Assembly (NCBI GenBank): GCA_945874765.1
Contig: CAMCHQ010000006.1
Location: 1-64,000, forward strand
Source of the DNA: an uncultured Clostridia bacterium
GTDB taxonomy: Bacteria > Bacillota > Clostridia > Oscillospirales > Acutalibacteraceae
Length of the DNA stretch: 64,000 bases
Direction: 5' to 3'
Position numbers and translations under genes: made by a program. The notes under the pieces are model-generated. The model did not search any database. It was not told the DNA's origin and worked only from the letters and a program-made list of their open reading frames with translations. This document shows, one piece after another, positions 55,670-64,000 of the stretch (positions within the stretch are counted from its first letter, which is position 1; every line of letters begins with the position of its first letter).

Positions 55670-57128
55670 GAAAAACAATGAAATAGAGAAATTTTTAAAT
55701 TTTGAATCGAAATATTGTTTTGATTATGAAATAGATAATGTTTTAGTCTGGAAATATTTAAGGGAATTTATATATGATGAGTATATTCATAAAGTTTATA
55801 ATACTCAAAATAGAGTTCCATCATATAGTAATTTTAAGTTTGGAGTATTTTTCATAGGACAATTATTTAGATTATTTTCAATTAATAATGATTTAACTCA
55901 TAAAGACATCGTATTTTTAAATTTTCCAAGAAAGACAAGAATTGATGGTTGTTACCAATGTCCACAACTCGAACCATTAATTAGAAAATTTGAAGGGAAT
56001 TGTTGCATATTAGAAAACCCTTTTTGGATTGAAGATAAATCATATTTAGTAAGTCATTTTGAACAAAAAAAAGATAATATGATTTATACAGACAAAATCG
56101 AAATCCTTCATAGATTGAGAATCATATTATTAGTTTTATTTAAAAGAAAAGAATTTAAAAAAAAGTATCATAAAAAGATTTTATATTTTTGCAATGATAT
56201 TAATAATAATTTGTGTTTGAAAATTGATAATGATAAACTCATAAATCAAATTTTCTGGTATATATCATTTGAAAAATATGCTTTAAATCAATATAGGAGA
56301 ATTTTAAAACGATTATCTCCAAAATGTTTGATTGAAGTTTATACTCCCAACCATCATATTGCATTGATGAACACAGTAGCACATGAATTAAAAATACCTA
56401 TAATAGATGTTCAGCATGGAGCTATTGGAGAATATGAACCGATTATGTACTCTTATCATAAAAAGTATAATTATCCGCATTTAAGTGACTATATTTTTTG
56501 CTTTGGTGATTATTGGAAAAAAAAGAAGAATTTCCATGTTAATGACAAATGTGTTATACCAGTGGGTGTTCCTTTTTTAGAAAATCAAGTTCATAAAGTG
56601 GACAATCATGCAAACAGAAAAGATACAATAGTTATTATTTCACAAGCCAGATATAGTAAACTTTTTTATAATTTGGCAGAAGAACTTCAGAAAAAATTTA
56701 AAAAAACATCAAAAAAAATACTGCTTAAACTTCATCCATATGAATATAGTTTGTATAATCAAGGATATTATAGAAAACTTATACAAAATGGAGTTCAAGT
56801 TGATGCTGGTTTGGAAAAACATTTATATACTTACTTTGAAAATGCACAGTGCGTAATCGGAATTAATTCAACAGCACTTTATGAGGCAATAGCTTTTAAA
56901 ATTCCAATTTATATATATAACAATAAATATGGTACAGAAAATTTAATAGAGTTAAGTAAATCTGTTGCCCTTATACAAATTTTTAATGATGTTGAGGATT
57001 TAATAGATAAAATTGAACAAAATGGTAAGGTTGTTATGTTAGATGATAGCAATGATATATTTTCAACAAATGCTATGAGTAGAACAGTGATGGCGATTAA
57101 GCAAATATGTGACATTGAGATTTCTTGA
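55653..57128 (+). CDS. GT-B-like surface polysaccharide / nonulosonate transferase-like protein
   Basis: KIPIIDVQHGAIGEYEPIMYSYHKKYN; ILLKLHPYEYS; VIGINSTALYEAIAFKIPIYIYNN. Confidence 0.65.
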   Translation: MNVKNEKNNEIEKFLNFESKYCFDYEIDNVLVWKYLREFIYDEYIHKVYNTQNRVPSYSNFKFGVFFIGQLFRLFSINNDLTHKDIVFLNFPRKTRIDGCYQCPQLEPLIRKFEGNCCILENPFWIEDKSYLVSHFEQKKDNMIYTDKIEILHRLRIILLVLFKRKEFKKKYHKKILYFCNDINNNLCLKIDNDKLINQIFWYISFEKYALNQYRRILKRLSPKCLIEVYTPNHHIALMNTVAHELKIPIIDVQHGAIGEYEPIMYSYHKKYNYPHLSDYIFCFGDYWKKKKNFHVNDKCVIPVGVPFLENQVHKVDNHANRKDTIVIISQARYSKLFYNLAEELQKKFKKTSKKILLKLHPYEYSLYNQGYYRKLIQNGVQVDAGLEKHLYTYFENAQCVIGINSTALYEAIAFKIPIYIYNNKYGTENLIELSKSVALIQIFNDVEDLIDKIEQNGKVVMLDDSNDIFSTNAMSRTVMAIKQICDIEIS

Positions 57129-57201
57129 AAATCTTGCATTTTTTAGCGTATTAATAAAAACTTTTTTAGAAAAATAATTTTAAAGATAACAATTATATTA
57201 G

Positions 57202-57249
57202 AAGCAGTTATAACTTTCAAAACTTTTTGAAAGTTATAACTGCTTTTTT
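57202..57249 (+). terminator. Strong intrinsic terminator after glycan cluster
   Basis: AAGCAGTTATAACTTTCAAAA-CTT-TTTGAAAGTTATAACTGCTTTTTT. Confidence 0.9.
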
Positions 57250-57372
57250 GTTATCCTACGGAGAAATTTGAAGGGATAACAATGATAGAACTCTGGCAGG
57301 AATATATAGCAAAATATCCATAAGCTCTGAATTTTTGAAATTCAAGACAATTCAAAATTCGGAGGTTTAAAT

Positions 57373-57861
57373 ATGAAGAAGATTTGTGAAATATATGATA
57401 TTTCTCAAGAATATGAAATGAAAGAAAAATCAGTTTTGATATGTGTAAGTGATTTAGATAAGGACAAGTTATTTGAAATACTGCCCGAACTAAAAAGCAA
57501 TTTCAGCGAAATTTTTGATAATTGTGAATGGCAAGAATATTTAGAAATAAATAAAGCCTATAACCGAAACGAATCTAAACACTATATGCGTGAAATAAGA
57601 CAATCAAAAAGAGTTGAAGCAGATGCTTTAATGAGGTACGAAACAGATACCATTAATGAAATCCTAAACAATTCTGAATTGAAAACCAAAATTGAATTTG
57701 CGTTATCAACTTTAGCACCTGTTCCGAAAAGAAGATTCTTAAAACACTATTCAGAACGCCTTACATACAGAGAAATAGCAAAGGAGGAAAATAAAGCAGT
57801 ATCAACGATTTATGAATCGGTAATGACTGCACGAAAAAAGTTTTTGAAAAATTTTGAATGA
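57373..57861 (+). CDS. Sigma-70 region-4-like / HTH protein of integration module, copy B
   Basis: Homologous to 4416-4940; KRRFLKHYSERLTYREIAKEENKAVSTIYESVMTARKKFLK. Confidence 0.7.
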   Translation: MKKICEIYDISQEYEMKEKSVLICVSDLDKDKLFEILPELKSNFSEIFDNCEWQEYLEINKAYNRNESKHYMREIRQSKRVEADALMRYETDTINEILNNSELKTKIEFALSTLAPVPKRRFLKHYSERLTYREIAKEENKAVSTIYESVMTARKKFLKNFE

Positions 57862-57873
57862 TATCCCGAACAA

Positions 57874-58219
57874 AACACCCCAAACAAGTTGAAGTTTATG
57901 AAAGGACTTACTTTCATACAACTGAATAAGTCAGTCATTAAATACATTCCTGTTGTTGTGAAAAGCACAAGCCACCTTAATAATTACGCCAAGACGCATT
58001 ACGCCGAGCGAACAATAATTATTATAAAAATCGGATTGCTACCGATTTGGCGATAACAGACAGCAGGCATAATGATACTCCCACCCAGTCACAGTCCGAG
58101 CGTGAAAAAACCGTCGCAGGCAATGAGGGTGGCTCGGAGCAACTCGGAGAGGTGAAATTCCTGTGGAGCTGATTAGCAAACAGCCGTTTAATGATTCCTT
58201 ATTTGCAATTCGGGGTGTT
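57874..58219 (+). ncRNA. Candidate structured RNA, copy B
   Basis: Closed by AACACCCC(57874-57881)/GGGGTGTT(58212-58219); covarying helices with copy A. Confidence 0.65.
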
Positions 58220-58247
58220 GAGGACAAATAGAATTGCTTTCATATAC

Positions 58248-58280
58248 AACAGCCGATGGATTAATTCTGTCGGCTGTTTC
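58248..58280 (+). terminator. Terminator-like hairpin between structured RNA and mazF, copy B
   Basis: AACAGCCGA...TTAATTCTG...TCGGCTGTT. Confidence 0.55.
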
Positions 58281-58314
58281 TTACATAGGCAAAGTCTATT
58301 AAGGAGGTTTATTT

Positions 58315-58683
58315 ATGAAAGGTAAAATTCTAAGAGGAGATATTTTTTATGCTGATTTAGGCAGAGGAATAGGCTCCGAGCAAAAAGGATACAGACCTGT
58401 ACTTATTATTCAAAATAATATAGGCAACAAATACAGTCCTACTGTTATTGTTGCATCAATTACAAGTAAAGTCGGAGTAAAAGCAAAACTGCCCACGCAT
58501 TATTTTGTTAATACCGAAAGCGGTCTTGAAGCACCATCGGTTGTTCTGCTTGAGCAAATACGGACTATTGATAAAAAGCGATTAGATTCATATATAGGTC
58601 ATTTAAGTGATACGCACATTAACTATATAGATAAAGCTCTTGCCATAAGTGTAGGACTTCAAGATAAATATTTATACACATAA
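58315..58683 (+). CDS. mazF: MazF/PemK-family toxin-like endoribonuclease, copy B
   Basis: LRGDIFYADLGRGIGSEQKGYRPVLIIQNN; close homologue of copy A. Confidence 0.9.
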   Translation: MKGKILRGDIFYADLGRGIGSEQKGYRPVLIIQNNIGNKYSPTVIVASITSKVGVKAKLPTHYFVNTESGLEAPSVVLLEQIRTIDKKRLDSYIGHLSDTHINYIDKALAISVGLQDKYLYT

Positions 58684-58713
58684 TATATATGAAAATAATT
58701 AACGGATAAGAAG

Positions 58714-58914
58714 GTGTCAATGTTAATGGAAAAAGTATTATTAAGTATTAAGGAAGTTTGTGAGTATACCGGTTGGGGTATGACAAAAACAAGAGAAATA
58801 TTAAAAAGATCTGAAAGCAGATTTACAGTTAGAGTAGGGAATAGACTATATGTAAATAAAGAACTTTTTGATGAATATTTAGTCAAATGTGCAAAATATC
58901 AGATTGATATATAA
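58714..58914 (+). CDS. xis: Excisionase-like HTH protein, copy B
   Basis: SIKEVCEYTGWGMTKTREILKRSESRFTVRVGNRLYVNKELF. Confidence 0.8.
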   Translation: MSMLMEKVLLSIKEVCEYTGWGMTKTREILKRSESRFTVRVGNRLYVNKELFDEYLVKCAKYQIDI

Positions 58915-59000
58915 TCGCATAATTGAAAGATTTGAAATAATGATTATCATTGTGAGTGTAATATCGATATTTCAAATTTTAAGAAATGAGGTAATTTTTT

Positions 59001-60206
59001 ATGGGCAAAGATTTAAAAGGAAAGGAAATAGGTAAAGGTTTTCATCAAAGAAAAGACGGTAGGTATGAGGCAAGAGCTCAAATAAACGGAAAGACAATAG
59101 ATATTTGTAATAAAAGTTTGACTGCTTTGAGAAAGATATTTGATGAAGAAAAAGCGAAGGCATTAAGAAATGAATATAATATTAGACCGAATGAAACATT
59201 GTTATCGTGGTATAATGAGTGGTTTGAGAAGTGTAAAGCTCCTCAACTGAAAAATGAAATGTGTGCTAAAAAATATGATGCAAAAATCAAGAATACATAT
59301 TTATCTATTCTTGGTGAGAAAAAACTTGAGTATTTATCTCAGTTAGATATTCAACAGGCAACTAATGAACTTATAACAAAAGGTTATGTTCAAAGAACAT
59401 TGGAGGAAGCATTAAGTGCAATTAAACAATGTATAGATGCTGCAATTGCTAATAAAATAATGCAGCATAATGTGTGTCTTGGTGTATGTGTAAAAGATGC
59501 TAAACCTATTGCCGAACGAAGAGTTCTTGAGCATTGGGAACAGGATTTGTTTATATCTCAGATTAAAGGAACATTTTATTATGAGCCATATATGATCCTG
59601 ATGCTTACAGGAATGAGAATAGGGGAGTTTTCTGCATTGAGATGGAGCGATATAGATTTCTATAAAAAAGAAATCTATATTAAACGTTCTATGTCAACTG
59701 CATATATAGATGGTACAAAATATGAAGAGATAACTTCTCCAAAAACAATATCAGGTTTCAGAACTATACCATTCTTTAGTAATGTGGAACAGTTATTTAA
59801 GGACTGGAGAGATAAACAGAATATTTGTAAAAGTAAAATGGGGAATAGATGGAGAGCAAAAGAAGAATTTGGGGATTTAGTTTTTACTACAAAATATGGC
59901 TCTCCCTTAACAAGATATGCTTTAGCGCATACCACTCAGATTATAGTTAAAAATATGCGTGCTATTGAAGGGTATAATGCTCAACAAGAAGGGCGAGAGC
60001 CAAGATTTATTGATAATATATATCCTCACGCATTCAGACATACTTTTGCAACAAGATGTTTTGAAAAAAAGATGGAGCCGTACTTTGTTCAAAAAATTAT
60101 GGGACATGCAAATTACAGTACAACATTATCCTATACTCATATATTAGAAAATAAATCTAATATGGAAAGAATGAAAGGTGAGGATTTGCTGGGATTGGTA
60201 TCATAG
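59001..60206 (+). CDS. int: Tyrosine recombinase / Tn916-type integrase, copy B
   Basis: LTGMRIGEFSALRWSDID; YPHAFRHTFATRCFE; MGHANYSTTLSYTHI. Confidence 0.95.
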   Translation: MGKDLKGKEIGKGFHQRKDGRYEARAQINGKTIDICNKSLTALRKIFDEEKAKALRNEYNIRPNETLLSWYNEWFEKCKAPQLKNEMCAKKYDAKIKNTYLSILGEKKLEYLSQLDIQQATNELITKGYVQRTLEEALSAIKQCIDAAIANKIMQHNVCLGVCVKDAKPIAERRVLEHWEQDLFISQIKGTFYYEPYMILMLTGMRIGEFSALRWSDIDFYKKEIYIKRSMSTAYIDGTKYEEITSPKTISGFRTIPFFSNVEQLFKDWRDKQNICKSKMGNRWRAKEEFGDLVFTTKYGSPLTRYALAHTTQIIVKNMRAIEGYNAQQEGREPRFIDNIYPHAFRHTFATRCFEKKMEPYFVQKIMGHANYSTTLSYTHILENKSNMERMKGEDLLGLVS

Positions 60207-60339
60207 TATTTTATGATGTAATATGTTTTAGAGCAAGCAATATCGCTTGCTCTTTTATCCTTGTTGCAAAAATACTTTTAATATGTTAGTATAGAATAAA
60301 CTATATGTTATGAAATATTGAAAACAGAGGTAATTATGC

Positions 60340-60933
60340 ATGCAAAAGACTACGAAAGATTATTTAATCGAACAGTATAATAATAGTCGTCAACATAGTA
60401 AATCTTCTTGTATCAAATTTTATTATGAATATAATGATGTTAAAGTTAATTTGTATTTTGATGCATATGAACCAAAAAGTACAAATCTATCATTAGTTTT
60501 GATATATGAAAAATATTATTACTTTAAAGTTATGAATATATTAAATAAAAACTTAGATAGTGAGTATTTGAAAGACATTCCAAATCAAATTTTGAATAGA
60601 ATATTAGTAGATAATTCCTTAAAAAATTTTTATGAAACTATGGAAATCAAGGTATTAAATAGTGAACCATTTAAAACTACATATAATGATAAAATTTTTT
60701 CTAACACTTTGAAATATAATAAAAAAGATGATGAATTACCATTCTGGTATTGTATTAGGCATAAACGAATGACTGATATAACATTAGAGAAATTATTACA
60801 GTCGATGGATATTTCGAGGAATACTCTACAAGAAATACAATCAAAAAGACTTACTCTAGTAAGAACACCTGATTGTAACAAAAGAAAAGAATTAACGGTA
60901 ATTTTAGAGGAATTCAATATTAAATTAAGTTAG
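60340..60933 (+). CDS. Uncharacterised protein between integrase and predicted element end
   Basis: 197-aa ORF; no family recognised; absent from module A. Confidence 0.55.
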   Translation: MQKTTKDYLIEQYNNSRQHSKSSCIKFYYEYNDVKVNLYFDAYEPKSTNLSLVLIYEKYYYFKVMNILNKNLDSEYLKDIPNQILNRILVDNSLKNFYETMEIKVLNSEPFKTTYNDKIFSNTLKYNKKDDELPFWYCIRHKRMTDITLEKLLQSMDISRNTLQEIQSKRLTLVRTPDCNKRKELTVILEEFNIKLS

Positions 60934-61109
60934 TGATAGCATACGATAGTTTATGATATGATTATGTGGCAAAATAAGTTTTGGGGCGATGAAAATGAGA
61001 TGTATTTTATCTGCTCTGAAAACATATAAAGTCAAAATTGAGGTAGCCGATTAAATCTATAATGCGGAAACACCGAGTTTAAGCCAAATTTGAAATCTTT
61101 TTTGCATTT

Positions 61110-61124
61110 CAAATCAACGGCTAA
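61110..61124. repeat. Candidate attachment-site direct repeat (right), CAAATCAACGGCTAA
   Basis: Exact 15-bp match to 7416-7430. Confidence 0.4.
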
Positions 61125-61258
61125 TTGAAATTTCAAATAAAATTTCATAACCTATTTGAACCCGTTAAAACGCACTGTTTTAGCGGGTTCTTGCTGTTTT
61201 TACACAATTGAAAATTTTTTATACTTTAGACAGTGAATGCATTTAACATTTAATAAAT

Positions 61259-61302
61259 TAAAGCTTCGCATTTAGCCGAAAGGTTAGATGCGAAGCTCTT
61301 TT
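61259..61302. terminator. Intrinsic terminator between element end and kinase gene
   Basis: AAAGCTTCGCAT...ATGCGAAGCTCTTTTTTT. Confidence 0.8.
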
Positions 61303-61303
61303 T

Positions 61304-62659
61304 TTATGCCGTTATTGCGTTTTTTACATTTGGAATTGATATCTCGACGCACCAGATATCCTCGTCTTTAATCACGTTGTAAGTGCCTTGATAGAAAGCA
61401 GAAATTTCCTTGACAATCAGCAAGCCGTTGCCGTGGTTGATGTCCCTCTTTTTAGATTTTTCAGCCTTTTTATTAAATCTGTTTTTGACTGAAATATCCA
61501 AACCGCTTGGCGAAACGGATAAATTCAGCTTGATTATTTTTTCGCCTTCAACTTTTTTTGAAGCGTTGATTGCGTTATCTATAACATTGCCCAAAAGCCT
61601 TGCCAAATCAAAATCGCTTATAGAAAGGGGATACGTTTCGTCGATTTCAGCCTCAAACTTAATGCCGAACTTGTTCGCTTCCTTTTGCTTGATGTAAAGG
61701 ACGGTGTTGATTGTATCGTTTGAGCAAACGCTGAACCCTGATATTCCGGCAAGACTGTTGTTTGTGCTTTTAAATATTTCAAGCGCCTTGTCGGGTTTCC
61801 CAATCTCGATAAAGCCCTGCGCCGTGGTGATAATGTTGTTTAAATCGTGCTTTATTTTTATAAACTCTCTTTTTTCCTCGTTGAACATTTGTATCTGCTC
61901 GTAATCAAGTGCACTTTTTAAAAGCGCTTTTTCGTTTTCAATGTTCTTTTCCTCGGTTTTCTCAAAACTGTCGATAAAAAATATTATTGAAAAGTCAATG
62001 ATTAGGCAAATAAGCGATAAAGCAATCATTAAATAATCCGTTTTGGAACTTTTGAAAAATGCGGCTCTGTCACTGCTTTCCTCCGTAACCCTGTAAATGT
62101 TCATAAGCTGCAAAGCAGAGAATATATGCGTGAACGGGAATATTAAAAATAATGTGTATTTAAGTCCGTATTTAAAACCGCTTTTCGATTTCGAATTGAT
62201 TACTTTTATCAGTATTACAAATATAAACGAAAAAGAAAAAGTAAATAAAAGAGTTGAAATATAGATAATCGTCGGTACTTTGTAGTTAAAGGCATTTGAA
62301 ATGTTGATGCCGAACATTGAAAGTGCCAAAGACGATGCAAGCGACGAAAGCGTATAAGTAACCAGGCTGAAAATCATTGAAATCACTCGGGCAAATAAGC
62401 TTGCGTTTGTGACAAAGAAGAGAACCGCAAAAAGCACAAGATAATATACCAATAAAATAATAATCTCGTTTTTCTCATTTGCTATCGGAAGGAATATGTA
62501 TGAAAAAACCATTCCTGAAACTACCATAGACAAAAAAGTCACGAAAGTGTTGTATTTGTCCTCCAAAACCTGATGAACTACATTAAATATAATAATTACC
62601 CTTACCAAATGCATTAAAAAGGTAAGCGGGAAAAATTGTGTTAAATCAACATATGCCAT
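61304..62659 (-). CDS. GHKL sensor histidine kinase
   Basis: Polytopic N-terminus; FIKIKHDLNNIITTAQG; LLGNVIDNAINASKK; HGNGLLIVKEISAFYQG. Confidence 0.9.
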   Translation of the reverse strand: MAYVDLTQFFPLTFLMHLVRVIIIFNVVHQVLEDKYNTFVTFLSMVVSGMVFSYIFLPIANEKNEIIILLVYYLVLFAVLFFVTNASLFARVISMIFSLVTYTLSSLASSLALSMFGINISNAFNYKVPTIIYISTLLFTFSFSFIFVILIKVINSKSKSGFKYGLKYTLFLIFPFTHIFSALQLMNIYRVTEESSDRAAFFKSSKTDYLMIALSLICLIIDFSIIFFIDSFEKTEEKNIENEKALLKSALDYEQIQMFNEEKREFIKIKHDLNNIITTAQGFIEIGKPDKALEIFKSTNNSLAGISGFSVCSNDTINTVLYIKQKEANKFGIKFEAEIDETYPLSISDFDLARLLGNVIDNAINASKKVEGEKIIKLNLSVSPSGLDISVKNRFNKKAEKSKKRDINHGNGLLIVKEISAFYQGTYNVIKDEDIWCVEISIPNVKNAITA

Positions 62660-62689
62660 TGCCGTTAAAATACTCCTTAATGTTTTCTA

Positions 62690-63403
62690 TTATATATTTT
62701 CTATATAATCCTTGTAAATGTCAACCATTTTAGAATATTTTTTCGGCGGAATAGGTATTTCATCACCTGAATTTACCTTGAACTTGTACTGCTCAAAACT
62801 TACTATGTGATTCATATTTACCATAAAACATTTGTGACAACGCAAAAAGTTAGGCGGAAGCGTCTTTTCGTATTCCTTAAGCGTGGAATAAATTGTTATA
62901 GGCTCTTCGTTTGTTATATGTAATACGAGATTGTTGTTGAACGTTTCAATATAAATAAGCTCGTTAAAATTAACCGCAATATTTTTACTGCCGGATTTCA
63001 CAATCGTCATATTGTTTTTCTTTTGCGTTGTGTTTTTCAAAGCTTTTCTCAATGCATTTGTAATCGATTCGTCATTCATCTTTTGCTTGATAATAAAATA
63101 ACAACAGTTGGTTTCGGAAAGATTATATGCGCATTGCGGATAAGACGTCATAAAAACAGATTGCGTGTAACTGTTTTTCAAATTTGAAATTGACCAGTCG
63201 ATAGCATTTCTGTCATTAACCATCACGTCCAAAAAGGCTATGTCAACTCTGTTGTTGTCATAATATTCCTTAAATGTGTCCAAATCCGTAAAACTTGTAA
63301 CAGTGTATTCAATGTCAATAAGCTTTGAAAGTGCATTTTTGATTTTATACGATAATATTTCATTAAATTCGATTGAATCATCGCAAATTGCTATTTTAAT
63401 CAT
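62690..63403 (-). CDS. LytTR response regulator
   Basis: IAICDDSIEFNEIL; IAFLDVMVNDRNAID; C-terminal LytTR (FLRCHKCFMVNMNHIVSFE). Confidence 0.9.
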   Translation of the reverse strand: MIKIAICDDSIEFNEILSYKIKNALSKLIDIEYTVTSFTDLDTFKEYYDNNRVDIAFLDVMVNDRNAIDWSISNLKNSYTQSVFMTSYPQCAYNLSETNCCYFIIKQKMNDESITNALRKALKNTTQKKNNMTIVKSGSKNIAVNFNELIYIETFNNNLVLHITNEEPITIYSTLKEYEKTLPPNFLRCHKCFMVNMNHIVSFEQYKFKVNSGDEIPIPPKKYSKMVDIYKDYIENI

Positions 63404-63670
63404 TGTTTTTTCTCCTGCTTGTGCAATTCATACATTTTATTATAGCATACTTTGTAAATTATAGATACATTATATCATTATTTTTACTCATTAGTGAAGT
63501 TATTTACCACGCAAAAACCGTCCGTCACCATAAACATATTGCCGAATGCTTTTAAATTAAGTAAAATTATTAACAATGTATAAACAAAAAGTGTAAGTGT
63601 TTATACAGGAGTATTTTTGAGAAATGAAAAAAGTTATTTTATTTGCAATTTTTAAACGGCGGTAATATTT

Positions 63671-63704
63671 TTAATCGCTTTTGAAAGATATTAATCGCTT
63701 TTGA
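63671..63704 (+). promoter_or_regulatory. Candidate LytTR-binding direct repeat
   Basis: TTAATCGCTTTTGA at 63671 and 63691, period 20 bp. Confidence 0.55.
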
Positions 63705-63729
63705 TTATTTGGTGAACGGAGAAGCTAAC

Positions 63730-64000
63730 GTGTCTAAATTGAAAGTAAAATTTAAGGACTCCCAAATAACGGTTAAGAGTAAGCTTGCAAAGGACGAACA
63801 GATTAATGCCCGTGAGCTTGAAATTCTTAACTCTAAAATAATACGTGGAATTATGAAGCCGACTGTAGAAGGAGAAAAGAAATTATCCTACCTGTCTCCG
63901 AGCGGAATTAAACTTGAGGCATATTTGAAAAAGGGTATTTCCAAAAACGATTTCTTCTTGGTAATAGCGCAAATATTAGAGGCAGTTAAGTCTATCGGCA
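63730..64000 (+). CDS. Partial uncharacterised CDS running off the window (GTG start)
   Basis: VSKLKVKFKDSQITVKSKLAKDEQINARELEILNSKIIRGIMKPTVEGEKKLSYLSPSGIKLEAYLKKGISKNDFFLVIAQILEAVKSIG open to the end; GGAG upstream. Confidence 0.6.
   Translation, partial: MSKLKVKFKDSQITVKSKLAKDEQINARELEILNSKIIRGIMKPTVEGEKKLSYLSPSGIKLEAYLKKGISKNDFFLVIAQILEAVKSIG

Noticed and set aside
1-64000. CRISPR arrays, tRNA or rRNA genes
   Set aside because: No regularly spaced repeats, cloverleaf/T-loop GGTTCGAATCC-like motif or rRNA signature noticed on reading

Overview
AT-rich Firmicutes/Clostridia-type DNA dominated by mobile elements. I read it as two related integrative elements in tandem. (i) About 0.3-7.4 kb looks like the right end of one element: an agr-type quorum-sensing cassette (LytTR regulator, GHKL kinase, AgrB and an un-called 46-aa AgrD), XRE repressors, and an integration module (sigma-like ORF, structured non-coding region, MazF, Xis, tyrosine integrase). 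(ii) About 7.4-61.1 kb looks like a complete Tn1549/CTn-type ICE: ParA/ParB, SpaA/Cna-B adhesin, giant DNA methylase/SNF2 helicase, TOPRIM primase, MobC and MOBP relaxase, PcfB, ArdC-like, VirD4, Maff2, VirB6-like, PrgI, VirB4, class B sortase and CHAP hydrolase. Its cargo is a second, divergently arranged agr system (with an un-called 51-aa AgrD), two ABC transporters, and an AT-rich nonulosonic-acid/glycan-like cluster that includes a double pyruvate-kinase-like protein and a B12 radical-SAM enzyme. It ends in a second copy of the sigma / structured RNA / MazF / Xis / Int module. A chromosomal-looking LytTR/GHKL pair follows at 61.3-63.4 kb. Strongest candidates for novelty: (a) a ~340-nt structured RNA present in both integration modules (about 4915-5254 and 57874-58219), with compensatory base changes between the copies and a terminator-like hairpin before an antitoxin-less mazF; (b) a TnpV-type gene with its own Shine-Dalgarno nested in another frame inside the 2960-aa helicase/methylase gene; (c) the tandem pyruvate-kinase-like protein in the NeuB/NeuA cluster; (d) two ICE-borne agr systems with visible LytTR-type repeats and RNA hairpins. 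All family calls come from motif recognition by eye; no database search was run.
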